A stretch of DNA of 64,000 nucleotides, from positions 9,662,648 through 9,726,647 of the forward strand of contig NC_041004.1 in NCBI RefSeq assembly GCF_004193775.1, read 5' to 3'. Under the pieces are notes generated by a model. It did not search any database. It was given only the letters and a program-made list of their open reading frames with translations, and had not been told where the DNA came from. This document shows, one piece after another, positions 11,158 to 24,614 of this stretch (within the stretch, counting starts at the first letter, position 1; each line of letters starts with the position of its first letter). Source of the stretch: Glycine soja. Lineage: Eukaryota > Streptophyta > Magnoliopsida > Fabales > Fabaceae. Both the position numbers and the translations under genes were made by a program.

Positions 11158-14100
11158 CTTCCCTACGTTATTTTCTTTGATACAATTTAAGTCAATAAGT
11201 CTGGTGATTTTTATGTTATTTTATTTTATAAAAATTAATTTTTTTATCTCGATAATTAATATTAATATTTATTATCGGCTCTTATTGTATTGATTATCGA
11301 GATACAATTTTAATTTTTATTAAAAAAATAACACTAAAAACACTAAGTCGTGTCTTATTTTTGTTGTGTTTTCCCTATTTAGTTGACTTTTGCTTCTGCT
11401 ATGTTTCCATGAATGCTAGCTTTGGCAAGAACCAAGAAGTATCTTCCTTCTAATCCTCTTCTATTGTATCATTATTACTGGGATAGTAGGTTGTTTCTCC
11501 ACTCCCTGGGTGGAGATCGTAGATGTAGGTTGTTGTTGTAATAAATATGCATGGTGTGTTGTACCAAAAACAAAGTAAGATGCTTCTGTACGTTCTGTTG
11601 CTTTAAATTCATTGAAATAAATTAAAGTGGGGTTTAGTTCAGTTGTTTTTGGTTTCATGCTATATATCCAGTGGCTATTGCTCTTGAAACAATAGGAGGT
11701 CTGATCAGCTAAGAATTCTTCAGCTCGTGAACAAGAATGAGAGAAATTAATAAATAGCCCACATCTTACCTTCCACGTTATTATAAACTTCAGTGATTTT
11801 TTTTAAAAAAAAAATGAGTAATTTTTAACTGTATTTTCATCATCTTTAATTATAACTAATACAAAAAAATATTAAATATAATAATAAATTTTAATTAAAT
11901 TTTATATTATTTTTCTTAAATTTTAACGTTCTTCGAATAGTTACTTTTTATATTATTATTTCGATTCCCAGATATATATACTTTTAAACTGAAACGAATA
12001 GTATGTACGCGGGTTAAGAAATGCAATTTATCACCTTAAAATCTATCCAATAATTAACATAAACGAAATAAATATGTAATTTTATCATTGATTTATATAG
12101 ATCAATTTACAAAAATAAAACACATAAAATAATCAAGTAAAAATAAGAAATAAAGAATAAATTTTGTTTCAAATCATATATTGTTTAAATTAAAAAATTA
12201 TAATAAGTGTGTTAAAGAGTGTATGTTATATTCCTCTTTTTTAAATTACCAGTCAAGCTATAAGAAGTATTCTACTGAGTTTGAGCATATAACTACACCT
12301 AGCTGGTCAATATTAAGCACATATAAAGCTTTTATATATATATAAAAAATAGCTTGATTATAGTTTTGTTAAAAACTATATGATAATCAAAATTATATTA
12401 AGGATTTTCTATTTGATAAATTTTTTAGAGATTTTATGGTTAAATAAAATTTTAATTTGAATTTAAATATATTAATTTTGACTTTTAATTTTAATCTAAC
12501 GATTGAGATTGATCATTCTTTTTCTCACACAAGATGGGTATTAATGTTGTAAATCCTTTGGTACCATATTTAATTCCTATAGATAAAAAAAATCATAATT
12601 TTAATTTTTCTATCTTTTTATTGAGATATTTTGTTTCTCACTTTTTAAAAATTTATAATTTTAGTCCTCAATTTTTTTATTGAGACATTTCATCTCTTAT
12701 TTTTTTAAAAATATGTGATTTAAGTCCTTTTTGTAATTTTAAATTTGATTATATATTTTTAATTTTTTAAAATAAATTAAGCTTGTTATAATTTAAATAA
12801 TTTAAAATAAAAATTCATGTGCATAATAAATAAATACGTGTCAAATAACGTTTATAGATAATATAAATCAACATTTAAATTTTTGACTACAATAATTAAA
12901 ATTACAGAATTTTTAAAAATTAAAGATGAAATGTCTTATTTAAAAAATAGGAGATTAAAATCACAAACTTCTTAAAAATAAGAGATGAAATATTTTAATT
13001 AAAAAATAAAAAAGTTTAAAATTAAACATTTAAGAAAATTAAAAGACGAAAAATACATTTTAACTTTAAAAAAAATACACACCTACCCTAACAATATTAT
13101 AAGATGAAAAAATGTGTTAACTTTTCTACTGCAAATGTACATGATTATAAAAGTTTGATGATAAAAATTAAAATGAAATTATTAATGTGTTTAGTGCGTG
13201 TCAAGTCAATTAGATGTATCTAAAAATAAACGAAAAAATCCTTCGGTCATCATCATATGTAACATTAAAATAAAATAAAGAGTTTTGTCAACATCCCAGC
13301 AACAAATATCTGTTTTCAGAGAAAGAAATAGCAGAAAAAATAATAAATAAATATATTCAATAATATAATTGAACCCGACCTATAGGTCCTTAATGTAAAT
13401 TTTTACTAACAACCTTAAGTTAAGTTAAGGTCTGTGTCTACTTGTTAAAAAAAGGGAACTAGACTTCAATTAAGTAGATTTCACACTTGTAGTTGTTAAT
13501 CAAAGATAAAAACTTAAATGAATCTACTTTAAAATTAGAAAAATTGATTGAATTAAAAAATAGAAGAGTTAAAATCGGAAAAATTAAGAAAATAGAGGAA
13601 AAAATTAATTTAATCTTAAAAAAATATCATTTGTCAAAACTTTGTAACCTGTAAGTCCATCTAATCTAATCTTAGTAAACGCTTGAAAAAATATATCCTG
13701 GACGTATATAATTATATGAGATAATTGCAATCACCATTCCTATTTGTTTTTATTTTACTCGTTGTATTTTTTTTTTACATTACTTTTAATCTCATTGGTT
13801 AATTCCACAAAACTTTTATTATTAAATTTAATAGTAAAAAATACATTCATTTATGAAAGAAAAAAAATAAAGATAAAATAAATTATTTAAATAATAACAT
13901 GTAAAATTTTGTCAATAACCATTTTAATATTCAATTATATGTAATTTTTTTGGTTAATTGAACTTCAAATCTTAATTCATTTTATTGAAATTTAATTTGA
14001 ATCATTTTACACATGTATTTTTTGACAACTATTTTCATGTGAAATAATTGTGAAGTTAAAATAAACGAATAAAAATATTTTAGATAAATAAAATTTATTA

Positions 14101-17100
14101 AAAATCAAGTGTTGATCATATGACAGTCTCAAATTATTATATCTCATGTCAAAAATATCAAAAGGTATAATAAATTTAATTTAATGTTCAACTTTAGAAT
14201 TTTATATAAAATGATAAAAAGATTGATATTTTAAAATTATAGGAAAATATTTCAATTTTTATCGTATTTTTAAAGTATGAAAAAAGTGGAATCTCTTTTT
14301 AGTAAAGCGTGACACGTGTGCTAACAATTTTAATCAATAACTATCTTTTATATAATATATGATTTCAAAGTTAAATACGTATTTAATTCCTCAAATTTGA
14401 GGTATGTTTTTCTTTCTCTCTTAAATTAAAATTTGTACTCCTTTATATAAGAAACAGATGGACATTTTTTTTGTCTTAAATATTATAAACATAGACCCAT
14501 TCTAGATGTATTAGTAAAGAGAGTTTAACTTTGGTTAAACATAATGTTTAAGTTATTATAAACCTCTAACACTATCTTTCATTCCTACAAATCAATCCTT
14601 TTTTAAGATGCATTAATTGTTAGTTCTATTTTATATTCTTCATTTTGTGAAATCTATGAACTAGGCACTCAAACATTTGTGATGCATTTGCTGGTCTATT
14701 AACAATACAAGTTACAATCATTGGTGAAGGTGTAGTATCATTAAATGTACTTCCACGTTTTTACTTTTAAAATAAAAAAATAACACAACTTTATTTTTAT
14801 TGACATCACTGGTACAAATCATTGGAAAATCGATTTCTCACTTGCACTGTTTTTTTAATGTAATTTAGAAATCATTTTCTCAGGAATCAAACTCTAAATT
14901 ATGTTTTTTTTAATTATTATGTATTTTGCTTTTTTTGTTATAATAATTGTCTATATTTTTTGTTAAAAAATATTATTTTGCATATATTGTTGCTAAAAAA
15001 ATATTATTTTACATATGCTTTTTATCTTTCGTATTCTCATTTTATTTAATTATTTAAATACATAATTAATCAACAACTTAATTAAAATAAAAAAACATAT
15101 TTATATAATCAACAAGATGAATTCAACTAAAATATTTAAATACAAAATAAATATAAAATTATAAATAATAGAACAAAATATTTAAAATTGAAACAATACA
15201 ATAATTTTTTTTAAAATATAAAGTGACATGTATTTACTTTTTGAATGGTTTAAGATGTGACACATAAAATATTGTTTTGATTGATCCGATTTTCGGATAT
15301 TCATCTTGGTATATATATGAGACAAGACAAAACAACATTTAAAATTTATTTTCATCTTTTCATTAAATGAGAAGAAAAATATATCAAAACTAATAATTTT
15401 TAATAAATTCTAACTAATTATAAAGAGAGTCTTAGAAAGAAAGCCTAAGAGTAAATACCATTAGGATAAAAAATGTAGCAAATGAGAATAAATTTAAAAT
15501 AAAAAATAAAAAACATTAATCATTAAATTAAAATTAAATAAATTATTGACAGAGATTAAAATTTCAATTTTTAATACATTACGTTTACCTAACAGATAAT
15601 ATTATTATACATAATACTTTTTATATCAGTTATATAACTAATGTTTATGTGGATGACATAAAAAGACAAACATAAAAAGACAAACATCTTAAATTGATCG
15701 TTAAAAAACGATCTTAAAAGTTAACTTTTAAATTGATTTATTTAAATAATAAATTTTAAAAATTAACTTTTTAGATTGATTCTTTAAGTGATTAATTTAA
15801 AAAATAATTATTTAAATCAGTTAAAAAAATAAATATTATGTATTAAAAATTACACCATTGTGTGTGCGTACCCATCGATTAAATCAAAGGTTGAGATTAA
15901 AATCACAATTTTAGGGTTGGTGCGTGCGTACCCTTTCATTAACGTCAACTTGACAGTGTATCTTCACAACCAATAAGTTCTTGTAAAATTAAGATACATT
16001 TCAACATTGTAAATATACGTAAAATATGGGGAAAATTTTTTAAAATATTTAAAGAAATGTTATTTTATTAATGATAAGAATGTAAAATAAACTATAAAAT
16101 TGTAGGAATTTAAAAATTTAATTTTTTAAAAAATGGAAAATTATCAGATTAGTAATGGAATATTACTTTAATTTTAAAATTATCTCATTAAATTTAATGT
16201 TGACTGAATAAATTTAATTATTTATTATAATTATAATAATTAAAAATTTACAACTCTTAGATATTCATAGAAAAAAAATTATTTACTATTTACAAACGCA
16301 ACAAGAAACTTATTAGGAATGAAAGACAATATTATAAGATGAGTTTTTTTTTTTTTTTATAACAAGATTACAAGCATCTTTTACGAGAAATAATTTTATC
16401 TACCGAAGTTTAGGTAGAATTAATATAAATGGTAAAACCCTTTCTATAAGTATTTAAGATAATTTTATTATACCTAGCATTAAAACTTGAAATTACATAT
16501 TAACTTAAAATAATCTTACGTTGATTAATGCAGTCAGTAGTACAAGAAGATGATATGCAATCCATATAAAGCAAATTCATTTTTTTCAAATTGAAGTTTC
16601 AAATTTACGATTAAAAATAAATTCATTTTAAATGATGTTATACATAGATAGCCATGAAGAACTTTATTGAAATACACTATTATCATTATAAATTATTAGG
16701 TAATTGATTGTTTTTTTTACATATGCAATAACCATTTTAAAATTGGCCAAAATATATCTTTTATATTTTTGCTAAAATTTATTTTGCTCTTTAATTTTTC
16801 TTTTTAAAAATCAATTTTGGTCAACTTTCAAATTTAAGTTAATATTGTTTTTCCAGAACAGTGATATATATTTTCAATTTCACAGCATGATTATTTAACC
16901 TTTTTTTTATTGATTCAAGATGTAAAATTTATTTTATTAGATTCATCTATATGAAAATTATACAATCCAAATAATGTTTAAACCAAAATCAATCATAAAC
17001 AAGAAGAAAATCACAAAAACAAAACGAAAAGTCTAATATATTATATTAATTTTCATTGGCTTGTGTAACTCATTTTTCAAGTATTTCTCATCCCACTTGG

Positions 17101-17106
17101 CACTTA
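11158..17106. other. Long AT-rich intergenic region without recognisable genes
   Basis: About 6 kb of strongly AT-rich DNA. No coding frame of note, tRNA or known element end was seen. It holds several imperfect inverted repeats, for example 12560-13060 and 15640-15840, and T or A homopolymer runs. A GTGCGTACCC-like motif occurs twice near 15865 and 15925. The right edge is the TTA target duplication (17104-17106) of the CACTA element. Confidence 0.6.
12560..13060. repeat. Imperfect inverted repeat (fold-back or MITE-like)
   Basis: Segments such as TTTATTGAGACATTTCATCT (near 12678) reappear in reverse complement as AGATGAAATGTCTTATTTAA (near 12924), with a second pair flanking them. The arms surround a roughly 100-bp centre. 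Exact ends and a target duplication were not found. Confidence 0.5.
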
Positions 17107-17546
17107 CACTACTAGAAAATATTGATTCTACGATGCATATTCTAAGGCGGTTGTTAATAACCGTCTTAGAATGTGAGACGGTGGCATTTTTGTAATTAGG
17201 AGTAATATTTTTTGTTTTTACGTCGCGCATTCTAAGATGGTCGTAAAGAACCGTCTTAGAATGCTAGTCCATGGCATTTTTGTAAATATGGATAACTTAA
17301 AGGAAGACGGGTTTGGCTGAAGGACCGTCTTTGTTTAAGTTACCCTAATTATTAATCTGCAGTTGGCTTGCTCTCGCCGTCAGTCCTCAAACACACTGTG
17401 CGTGTTCAAATCGAGCGTAGTTCGTCTTCTCCGTCGCACTTGTTGTAGTTCGTCTTCTTCGTTGCCGTCGTTTTGGTTTCTCAAAAGCATTTCGCGCGGG
17501 AGGGATATGATTCGTTTAGGGTTCAAGCACAAGGTTTACGACAGCA

Positions 17547-17646
17547 ATGTTGAACTTGCGGTGTCTCGCGATTGTGTTCGATTTGGACGAGAAGCTCATC
17601 GTGGCGAACACGATGAAGTCATTCGAGGATAGGATTGAGGCCCTGA
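17547..17646 (+). pseudogene. Captured fragment of an RNA polymerase II CTD phosphatase-like gene (CPL1/CPL2 type)
   Basis: The frame reads [20 protein letters not shown] followed by [10 protein letters not shown]. This matches the start of the catalytic domain of plant CPL1/CPL2 proteins, where the haloacid-dehalogenase-type motif is DLDET. Here the Thr of that motif is Lys. The fragment covers only about 30 residues. It lies directly before the aspartic-protease fragment in another frame, so the two do not make one open product in the native frames. The preceding GC-rich part from about 17360 may also be captured DNA, but its source was not recognised. Confidence 0.8.
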
Positions 17647-17650
17647 GGGG

Positions 17651-17860
17651 GTGGCTTTTGCGTGGGTCCCACTCTTCCCCAACCTCTTCTTCCCCAGCTT
17701 CTACTACGTTGGCCTTTCAGGTCTCGGGGTCGGAGGCACGCGGCTTAACATATCCCAAGATGTTTTTTGTGTGATAGATTTAGGCAACGGAGGGGCCGTG
17801 ATGGACATCGAAACTGTCGTCACAAGGCTTCCGACGGTGGCTTACAGACACCTTTCTGTT
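17651..17860 (+). pseudogene. Captured fragment of a pepsin-type aspartic protease gene
   Basis: The frame reads [13 protein letters not shown], then an ISQDVF segment, then AVMDIETVVTRLPTVAYR. This corresponds to the second half of plant aspartic proteases of the nepenthesin/ASPG class, where the second catalytic motif is normally D-T-G in VMDTGT. Here it reads D-I-E, so catalysis would be lost even if the part were expressed. The homologous part is about 60-65 residues and the frame runs on to a stop at 17906-17908. It belongs to the CACTA cargo. Confidence 0.8.
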
Positions 17861-18291
17861 TTGCATAATAGGGAATATTCAGTAGGAAGGGATTTGGATT
17901 TCGGTTGATGGAGCCAATGGTTTTCTCGGATTTGGACCCAATGTCTGTTAGTCATCTCAATTTTCAATTTTGTTAGTCTTAGCCTCTTCATAATTAAATT
18001 TACATTTACTCCTATCCCAAATAACTCATTTATCTGACTGTTAATTATCCTAGTTGTTTATGAGCTTGCCTTCAATTTAATTGCTGAAAGTAACGTGTTC
18101 AAGCAATTCTTGCAACACACAGGTTTTATTTGTACTTTCTTTATATATTTTAATTTTGAATAATGTTTCCCAAACACCCATATAATATGAAAGAGTTTAT
18201 GATCTAATAGGAATAGGAAGAAAGAATATATGTTTTGCAGTGTTCAATAGTTGTGATGTTTTGAAGCCTCATGTGGCCCATATATATAGGT

Positions 18292-19014
18292 GATATTTTC
18301 AAGTATTTCACTTCCTATAAGGTTCGAGTTCCTATAACTGGGGCAATAATTCTTGATGAAACATATGAAAGGGTAAGACAAGAATAAACACTTTCAGCAG
18401 TACTTATTTTTTGTTTTCTGTGGTAAGACAAATCTATTTTCTTTCCTTGTTTTGTTGTGGTATATCTATGTTTTGATGTTTAGTTACTCTAATCAGTGTA
18501 TTTGAACATGGTTACGATCTGTGTTATGAATTCTAAATTATTTATGTTCCCAAGTTGGCTATTAGGAGAATGTATATTGTCAGCTGTCCTACAAAATTGA
18601 GTTTCATCTCTAAACTGATATAACAGTATTAAGAGATTCTTTCAGAGCATGCTTCTTTAGAATTATCACTTTCTTAGTAAATGACTCTTTTTCTATGTGC
18701 TTTTGGACTGTAGGTCTAGGAAAAATACTTATTTGTATTCTGTTCATAACAAAAATTGATATAGATTGAAAATCTAATTAATATTAATTGGCTAATTCAC
18801 ATCTTATTAGGAGTCTTGGCTTAGTTTTGTTTTTGTTTTTTTTTTTTTGTGGTGAGCGCAGGTCATGGAAGAAACAGGTTTTGATGTTTCAAAACTTCTG
18901 AACAAGGATGAATAACTTGAAGTTATTTTTGGACAACAGAGAGTGAGGCTTTACATTATTACTGGAGTGAAAGATGATACAACATTTGCTCCTCTTACCA
19001 AAAAGGAAATCAGT
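18292..19014 (+). pseudogene. DCP2: Captured fragment of the mRNA-decapping enzyme gene DCP2
   Basis: Two exon-like parts retain their intron borders. The first (about 18292-18372) reads IFKYFTSYKVRVPITGAI then ILDETYER and is followed by GTAAG. The second (18862-19014, after a CAG acceptor) reads VMEETGFDVSKLLNKDE, a stop, then LEVIFGQQRVRLYIITGVKD and APLTKKEIS, followed by GTATGT. These match DCP2, the Nudix hydrolase that removes mRNA caps. The exon with most of the Nudix box, normally between them, was not found in 18373-18861. A Tyr codon of the usual KDEYLEV has become TAA. Retained introns mean that genomic DNA, not mRNA, was captured. Upstream text near 18250-18280 may continue the homology out of frame. 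Confidence 0.88.
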
Positions 19015-19709
19015 GTATGTGATTCTTTATATTTCTTTATTATAATTTATTTTTAAGTTTCTTATGATCCTATGTACTTAGACTTATCTTTAGTAATTTC
19101 TTATATAGTAGTTTAGTATAGGATTAAATAAGAAATTTGTTTAGAGTAGAATGTATAAGTACAATCCTGGGATGATAAGTCAATTTCCAAAAACAGAGAA
19201 ATCAAAAGAAAAAGAGTTGCCAATAATTTGAATCTTTATTACTCTGAATTTTGGATATGTATTTAGTCTTTACTGTTTGTTCCTTGCACCTCCAATTGAG
19301 TGTGTTGTGGCTGGAACTTTCAACATTAATACTGAGAAATAGTGTTATTGCTTGAGGCCATTGGGTGAAAGTTTAATTACTCAATGCTTGGCTGATTTTA
19401 AATTTGAGGTACAGTTGACTTGAGGGCTCTGGCGTTAGAAGTGAGTGTGTTAGTACTTGGTATTGGTTTTTTAGCTACATTATTGGGCAAATTTCTTTGC
19501 TAGGTAGGTTTTTTGGTGCAGGAATTGTCTAGTGATTCCAAATGTTCTTAGGAAATTGTTTGCGGGCCATTAGGCCCAGTACTTTTTCCTTCTGGCTGTT
19601 GTCGTTAGGAAATTGGGTTCAGTAATAGAACGTGACTTTTCAAGTTCCAAATGTTCTTAATTTTAATTTTTTTTATTAAGAAAAATTTAAATAAATTTGG
19701 TCTAAGTCA

Positions 19710-19990
19710 CTAGAATCAAGCATTAAAAAATGTTATATGGGAAGCATTAAAAATTGGAAATAGGTAAGCATTAAAAATTGGAAAACGTGAAATAGGTAAG
19801 CATAAAGATTCACATGGGGAAGCATTAAAAAATGTTATATGGGAAAGCATTAAAAATTGGAAATAGGTAAGCATAAAGATTCACATGAAAGATAAACATT
19901 GTCATTTTGTATATTTCGGCGGTGATAAATAAAATTCAATTTTTGAATGTGAAATAGGTAAGCATTAAAAATTGGAAAACGTGTCATGAT
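19710..19990. repeat. Short tandem/dispersed repeats inside the CACTA element
   Basis: AAGCATTAAAAAATGTTATA occurs at about 19719 and 19819. GGTAAGCATAAAGATTCACA occurs at about 19795 and 19867, and GCATTAAAAATTGGAAA occurs four times. The period is irregular, about 70-100 bp. Confidence 0.8.
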
Positions 19991-21474
19991 TAAGAGAGAT
20001 TTAGAAAAGGAAATAAACACTTGTGAGCCAAAATGAGAAAAAAAAGCATAAAACTTTAGTTTAAGGTAAGATTCTCCATAATTTAATAAATACGCGTTAA
20101 AAAAGCACACATGCAGTAGTATATGCTATTAATAAAAAAAATTAAATTTATATTTTCTTAACAAATGTTATATGGGGAAGTAGCTTGAGTCTCTCTTTTT
20201 TCCACCAGCAACTCATTGAACATTAAAATATTTTTAAAATTATTATTATTAATAATAAAAAATCACAGTATTTTCTTTGTAAAAATCACTAGTGATATAT
20301 TTAAAAAGATTAATTAAAATAAAAAGTCAAAATTAATAAATTAAAATATAAAATAATATCAAAAGTAATGTGTTAAAAATAAATTATAAGTGTCTAAGTA
20401 AATTATATTTTTTTTAAAGTACGGTGTTGAAAGTAAATTAGAGATTGGTAAAATAAGAACAATATTGAAAGCAATAAAAATAATTTTGATAGAATCTCTG
20501 CTTACTTTCAGCAATATGAGAAACACCATTTTGATAACATTCCTTTTCTCTCCCAACTCACAGGTTATGAGTTGGAACTGCCTCCTTGGAGTCTCATAAA
20601 GGTCACAGTGGTTTAAAGTTTTGTGTTCTTCTTATTACAACTTTTATTTGCTTCTCATTGATAACAAAATTATTAGTCAGTTTTAGATGAAATATAAAAA
20701 TGACAAGGCTTATTATAAATTGCTCATTGCTCATACATAACAATCTAATCCTGAATTTGAAAAAAGAAGAATGTGACAAGATATTTAAATTTGTATGCTA
20801 GGAAACTTAAAACACGCTTAACACCATTCTAAAATAAAACATAGACATTACTGTATAAAATTTTATGACATCTACTATTTAGCTTCTTATTACTTTACAC
20901 GAGATCATTCTTCATTACCATACAGTTGGAAGCAAGAATCTATGGCCTAAATTTTATGCATTGATTTGTCGCCTAAGGAATTGTGTTCTAGTGTTTTTCT
21001 GTCTGTTCAAATTTGCTTTATCCTATTTTTGACATGCTAAATTCAAGCCTTATATAGCTGTGTGGTAAAAAAAATTTAATTGCAAGTGTTTATCTTCGAT
21101 TGACTGAAAAGATTCTACTCCCTCAGATGCAATATATGCTAGCCTTGGAACACAATGTCATTTGGAAAGTTAGGTTCATTCAAGGATGCCTTCTTTGCCA
21201 CAAACTTGTATGTTAATTAGCTTCAAATCAGTTGAAACTTCTATTATATAGTAATGTAAATTCTTGTAAAATTGTAGACTCTTATTAATCATGTAAATTT
21301 TTGTATTATGTAATACAATGATTTTTCAATTGTTGAAAATAATAAGTATACTTTTGCTTCAAATTAATGTTTAGTGTTGTATTAGTTAAAGAAATAATAA
21401 CAAATAAAATAACCGAAAAAAATATTACAAGAAATAAAACCATTGCAAAAAAAATTATAAAAAAAAACTACTAA

Positions 21475-21850
21475 ACTTTCTAAGACAGTTATTAAAAAAA
21501 TTGTCTTAGAAAGTGAGACATACTAAGACGGTTCTTAGAATAACCGTTGTAGTATGTCTCATGTGGACTAGAGAATCTAAGACGAAATGAACCGTTTTAG
21601 TATGTCTTACTTTCTAAGACGGTTCTTCTAATAACTGTTTTAGAAAGTTCAGTATACTAAGACGGGTACGACACAGAAACCGTCTTTGATAAACAACACA
21701 TTCTAAGACGGTTATTAAAATAATCGTCTTAAAAAATTGATTATACAACAACGGTTCAAAAACCGTCATAAAAAGTAACATATAATTTTTACAATACCAA
21801 ATATTATGACGGTTAAAAACCGTCGTTAAATGTCTCATAGAACCGACTTA
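21475..21850. repeat. Subterminal repeat array of the CACTA element (right side)
   Basis: At least ten copies of TCTAAGACGGTT or its complement and close variants, partly arranged as hairpins. This is the expected transposase-binding region next to the right terminus. Confidence 0.85.
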
Positions 21851-21875
21851 AAAAACTCCTTTTGTAGTAGTGTTA

Positions 21876-24614
21876 GATGGTTACAGTTTAAATTAATTAA
21901 TAGAGTGAACAGCTATATATTTAGTATGTACCAAAAAATAATTAAACTCTGAAAAAAATAAAAAAAAATATTAATTTGGCTCATTACAGATGCTATACAA
22001 TTGTTAAAAGGGGTAAATTAAAGTAATAACCGCCACCTGCTTTTTCAAAAGTCAACGGACACATTACACTATTCTTGTAAACAAAAAAAAAAGTTTAACA
22101 ATTACCGCTTTCTCGTAATTAATTATTTACATTCATGCATTTTGATAGTTTTTTAATCATCTTATTATATGAAATATTTGTAAATTTTTATTGATAATTA
22201 ATTTTTATTAGAAAATTTGACTAAACATCTTTAAGTCTTTCAATCATATTGTTTTAATCTACAATTTGAGATCTTATTTAAAAGAGTTAAGTCCAATTTT
22301 ACATGAACTAATGATTTATTAGTATTAAAAAAATTGTTTACATCAATTTGAAAGAATTTAATATTTATTGTTTTTTTCAATTTATTTTTTCAAATTTTCT
22401 ATTTAACGTTAAAAATAATTTAATTATATATAAGTACTTATAATATTATAAACATTTATTTTTCTGACAGCATCATAAACATTTATTTAGCAAATCCTTA
22501 ACTAAGAATGAATTATTTTATTGTGCAAACAATATTTTTTATTAAAATAAAAATTAAAATGTGAATATTACAAGTTTTTTTGGTTAATTAAACTACATAT
22601 TCATAAATTTATATTTTTTTAGTTATCAATATTAAAACCAATTATTTATACGTTATTACTTTTTTTTTTACGGGAACAAGCTTATGGCATTTTATTGATA
22701 ATTAACTAAGCAATATAAGACTAAGGATGATAACAGAGTTGGAGACTAGGTAAAGATGGTACTAGGAACCCTAACTAATTCATGAGCTACACCATTTGTT
22801 TTAATTATAAAACAAGTTAAACGGATTATAATATAAAATTATATTTTCCCTTAAGTATGAAAATAAAATCCGGACTAGTGGGTGCTATCCCGCTCTGTTG
22901 GGGAAACAAATCATTGAAAACAAATCCTGACCTTTAAAACAGTGATGGAAAGAGTCAAATTCGTCCTCGATCCATATCTTATGCCTATTTTTCTTATTTA
23001 AATTGAAAATTATGATCCAATATTATATTATAAAAACTAATCATGTGAATTATTTGCAAATATTGTTAAAAAAAGAATTTTCGCTTCAGTTATATTTTAG
23101 TTTCTAAATCAGTTCTATGTGTGATGTGAGATCAAACATATAGGAAGTAGATACAATATTCTGCATCAATTTCAAAAGTCATATTTAACCTAAGTTATAC
23201 GAAAAATTAATAGAAAATACTCACTTTTTACCTTAACTGAAAATCTATATTAAAGTAACTTCCTACATCAATTATTATCAATTATTTTGTATGTCTAAAA
23301 AAAACATCAATTATGTAACAATTGGCATAAAGGATTTTTTTTAAAAATAGTAGTATGACTGCGTACAATATTACACTATTCCTGCAATCCTAAATTGTAA
23401 ATGTAATCCTAAATAAATTTTAAAATTGACATGTTATTTTATGTGTACGGATTTTGAGGGAGGAGAAAAGAAGAGGGAAATAATAAATTTTAAGGGATAG
23501 TTGGTGAAAAGAAAGAGATATATGTTATGAAATATTTTAAAAAAATACAAAAAAGTAATAATAAAGATGATAAATACTGTTGCTTAAAGTTACAAAGTGT
23601 CAATGATACAATTTTTAATGGCATAATTAAAATTTGAGGTAAAAGATTAAAATTCACATGACAAAAATATTACTATGCAATTTGTTTTAGATTTTTGGTG
23701 GATAAAAAAATTGATGAGTTGACCATTAGCTTATTTATCCACAATTTGGTCACATGAATTTGTTTCCACACTTCATGAGACTTTAATCAATTCAATCAAC
23801 CTAACAATGGCGTTCATACCAAAGCATTCGTATCTAGCCAACTCTCTTTCCCATCTAATCTTTGATGACGTCAGATATCACGAAGTACCTATATATTATA
23901 AACGCAAATAACTTCGTTTGTTAGACAATTAAATTTCACGCAAACTATAAAAGAACGTATGCGTGCGAACTGCGCTGTTTTATTATTGAGAAAAGAAGAC
24001 AAATACAATTAACAAATCATAGTTACATACAAATACATTAATCAAGTGAAATTGCAAAGTGAATTATTTGACTTCGACAGCTTGTAGTCAGTCATCAATA
24101 GCCAAATATCCCAATACTACAACTCTAAAATTGGTAATCACCGCATTTTTTCGGATCACGCACCGAAAGAAAAAAAAATTGGATAAATTATGTTTTTGTC
24201 CTTGATTTTTTTTTCAAATTTCCATTTTGTCTCTAAACAAAAAAATTGATCAATTTTTTAATCACTGATAATCTTACAATGAATGCTGAGGTATTATTTA
24301 ATTATATTTTTTGATAGATTATTTTTTGACGGTTAAGAATCATCATAAATTCTTGTATCATATTTATATTTAAATACAAATTCTACTCTTCTCATTTCTT
24401 CCACCAACATTTTCAACTTAAATTAACCACACAAGAAATTTGGAAAGCAATCAACTATTTACAAATTACATACAAAACCTAATACACAATGATTTAGAAA
24501 TGACATAGAACAACTCAATACAATTTTTTTTATAAATCCCACAAAACCCCAATCAAGGGGCAATTGGTCATCTCGCAATCTAAACTCCATTATCACTTTA
24601 TTTCCACACTCCTT
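21876..24614. other. AT-rich intergenic region
   Basis: No gene, tRNA or element end was recognised. A perfect TGACGTCA palindrome (bZIP-type site) lies near 23865, followed by a TATATATTATAAA stretch near 23890. No open frame follows, so this is not called as a promoter. Confidence 0.5.

Larger units (their letters stand above)
17107..21872. mobile_element. Complete non-autonomous CACTA transposon with captured host-gene fragments
   Basis: The left end reads CACTACTAGAAAA and the right end is the reverse complement of CACTACTACAAAA. The element is flanked on both sides by the same 3-bp duplication, TTA (17104-17106 and 21873-21875), as expected for the CACTA superfamily. Both ends carry subterminal arrays around a TCTAAGACGGTT core in both orientations (17140-17340 and about 21475-21850). 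The 4766-bp interior has no transposase. Instead it contains fragments of three different host genes in the plus direction (listed separately), so it is a gene-capturing element that depends on transposase from elsewhere. Similar gene-carrying Tgm elements are known in soybean. Confidence 0.92.

Noticed and set aside
17363..17632. Possible new GC-rich gene at the left of the CACTA element
   Set aside because: Frames change between two recognisable captured fragments; no single frame spans them in the parent frames.
23863..23905. TGACGTCA site followed by a TATA-like run as a promoter
   Set aside because: No open frame or exon follows on either strand within 1 kb.
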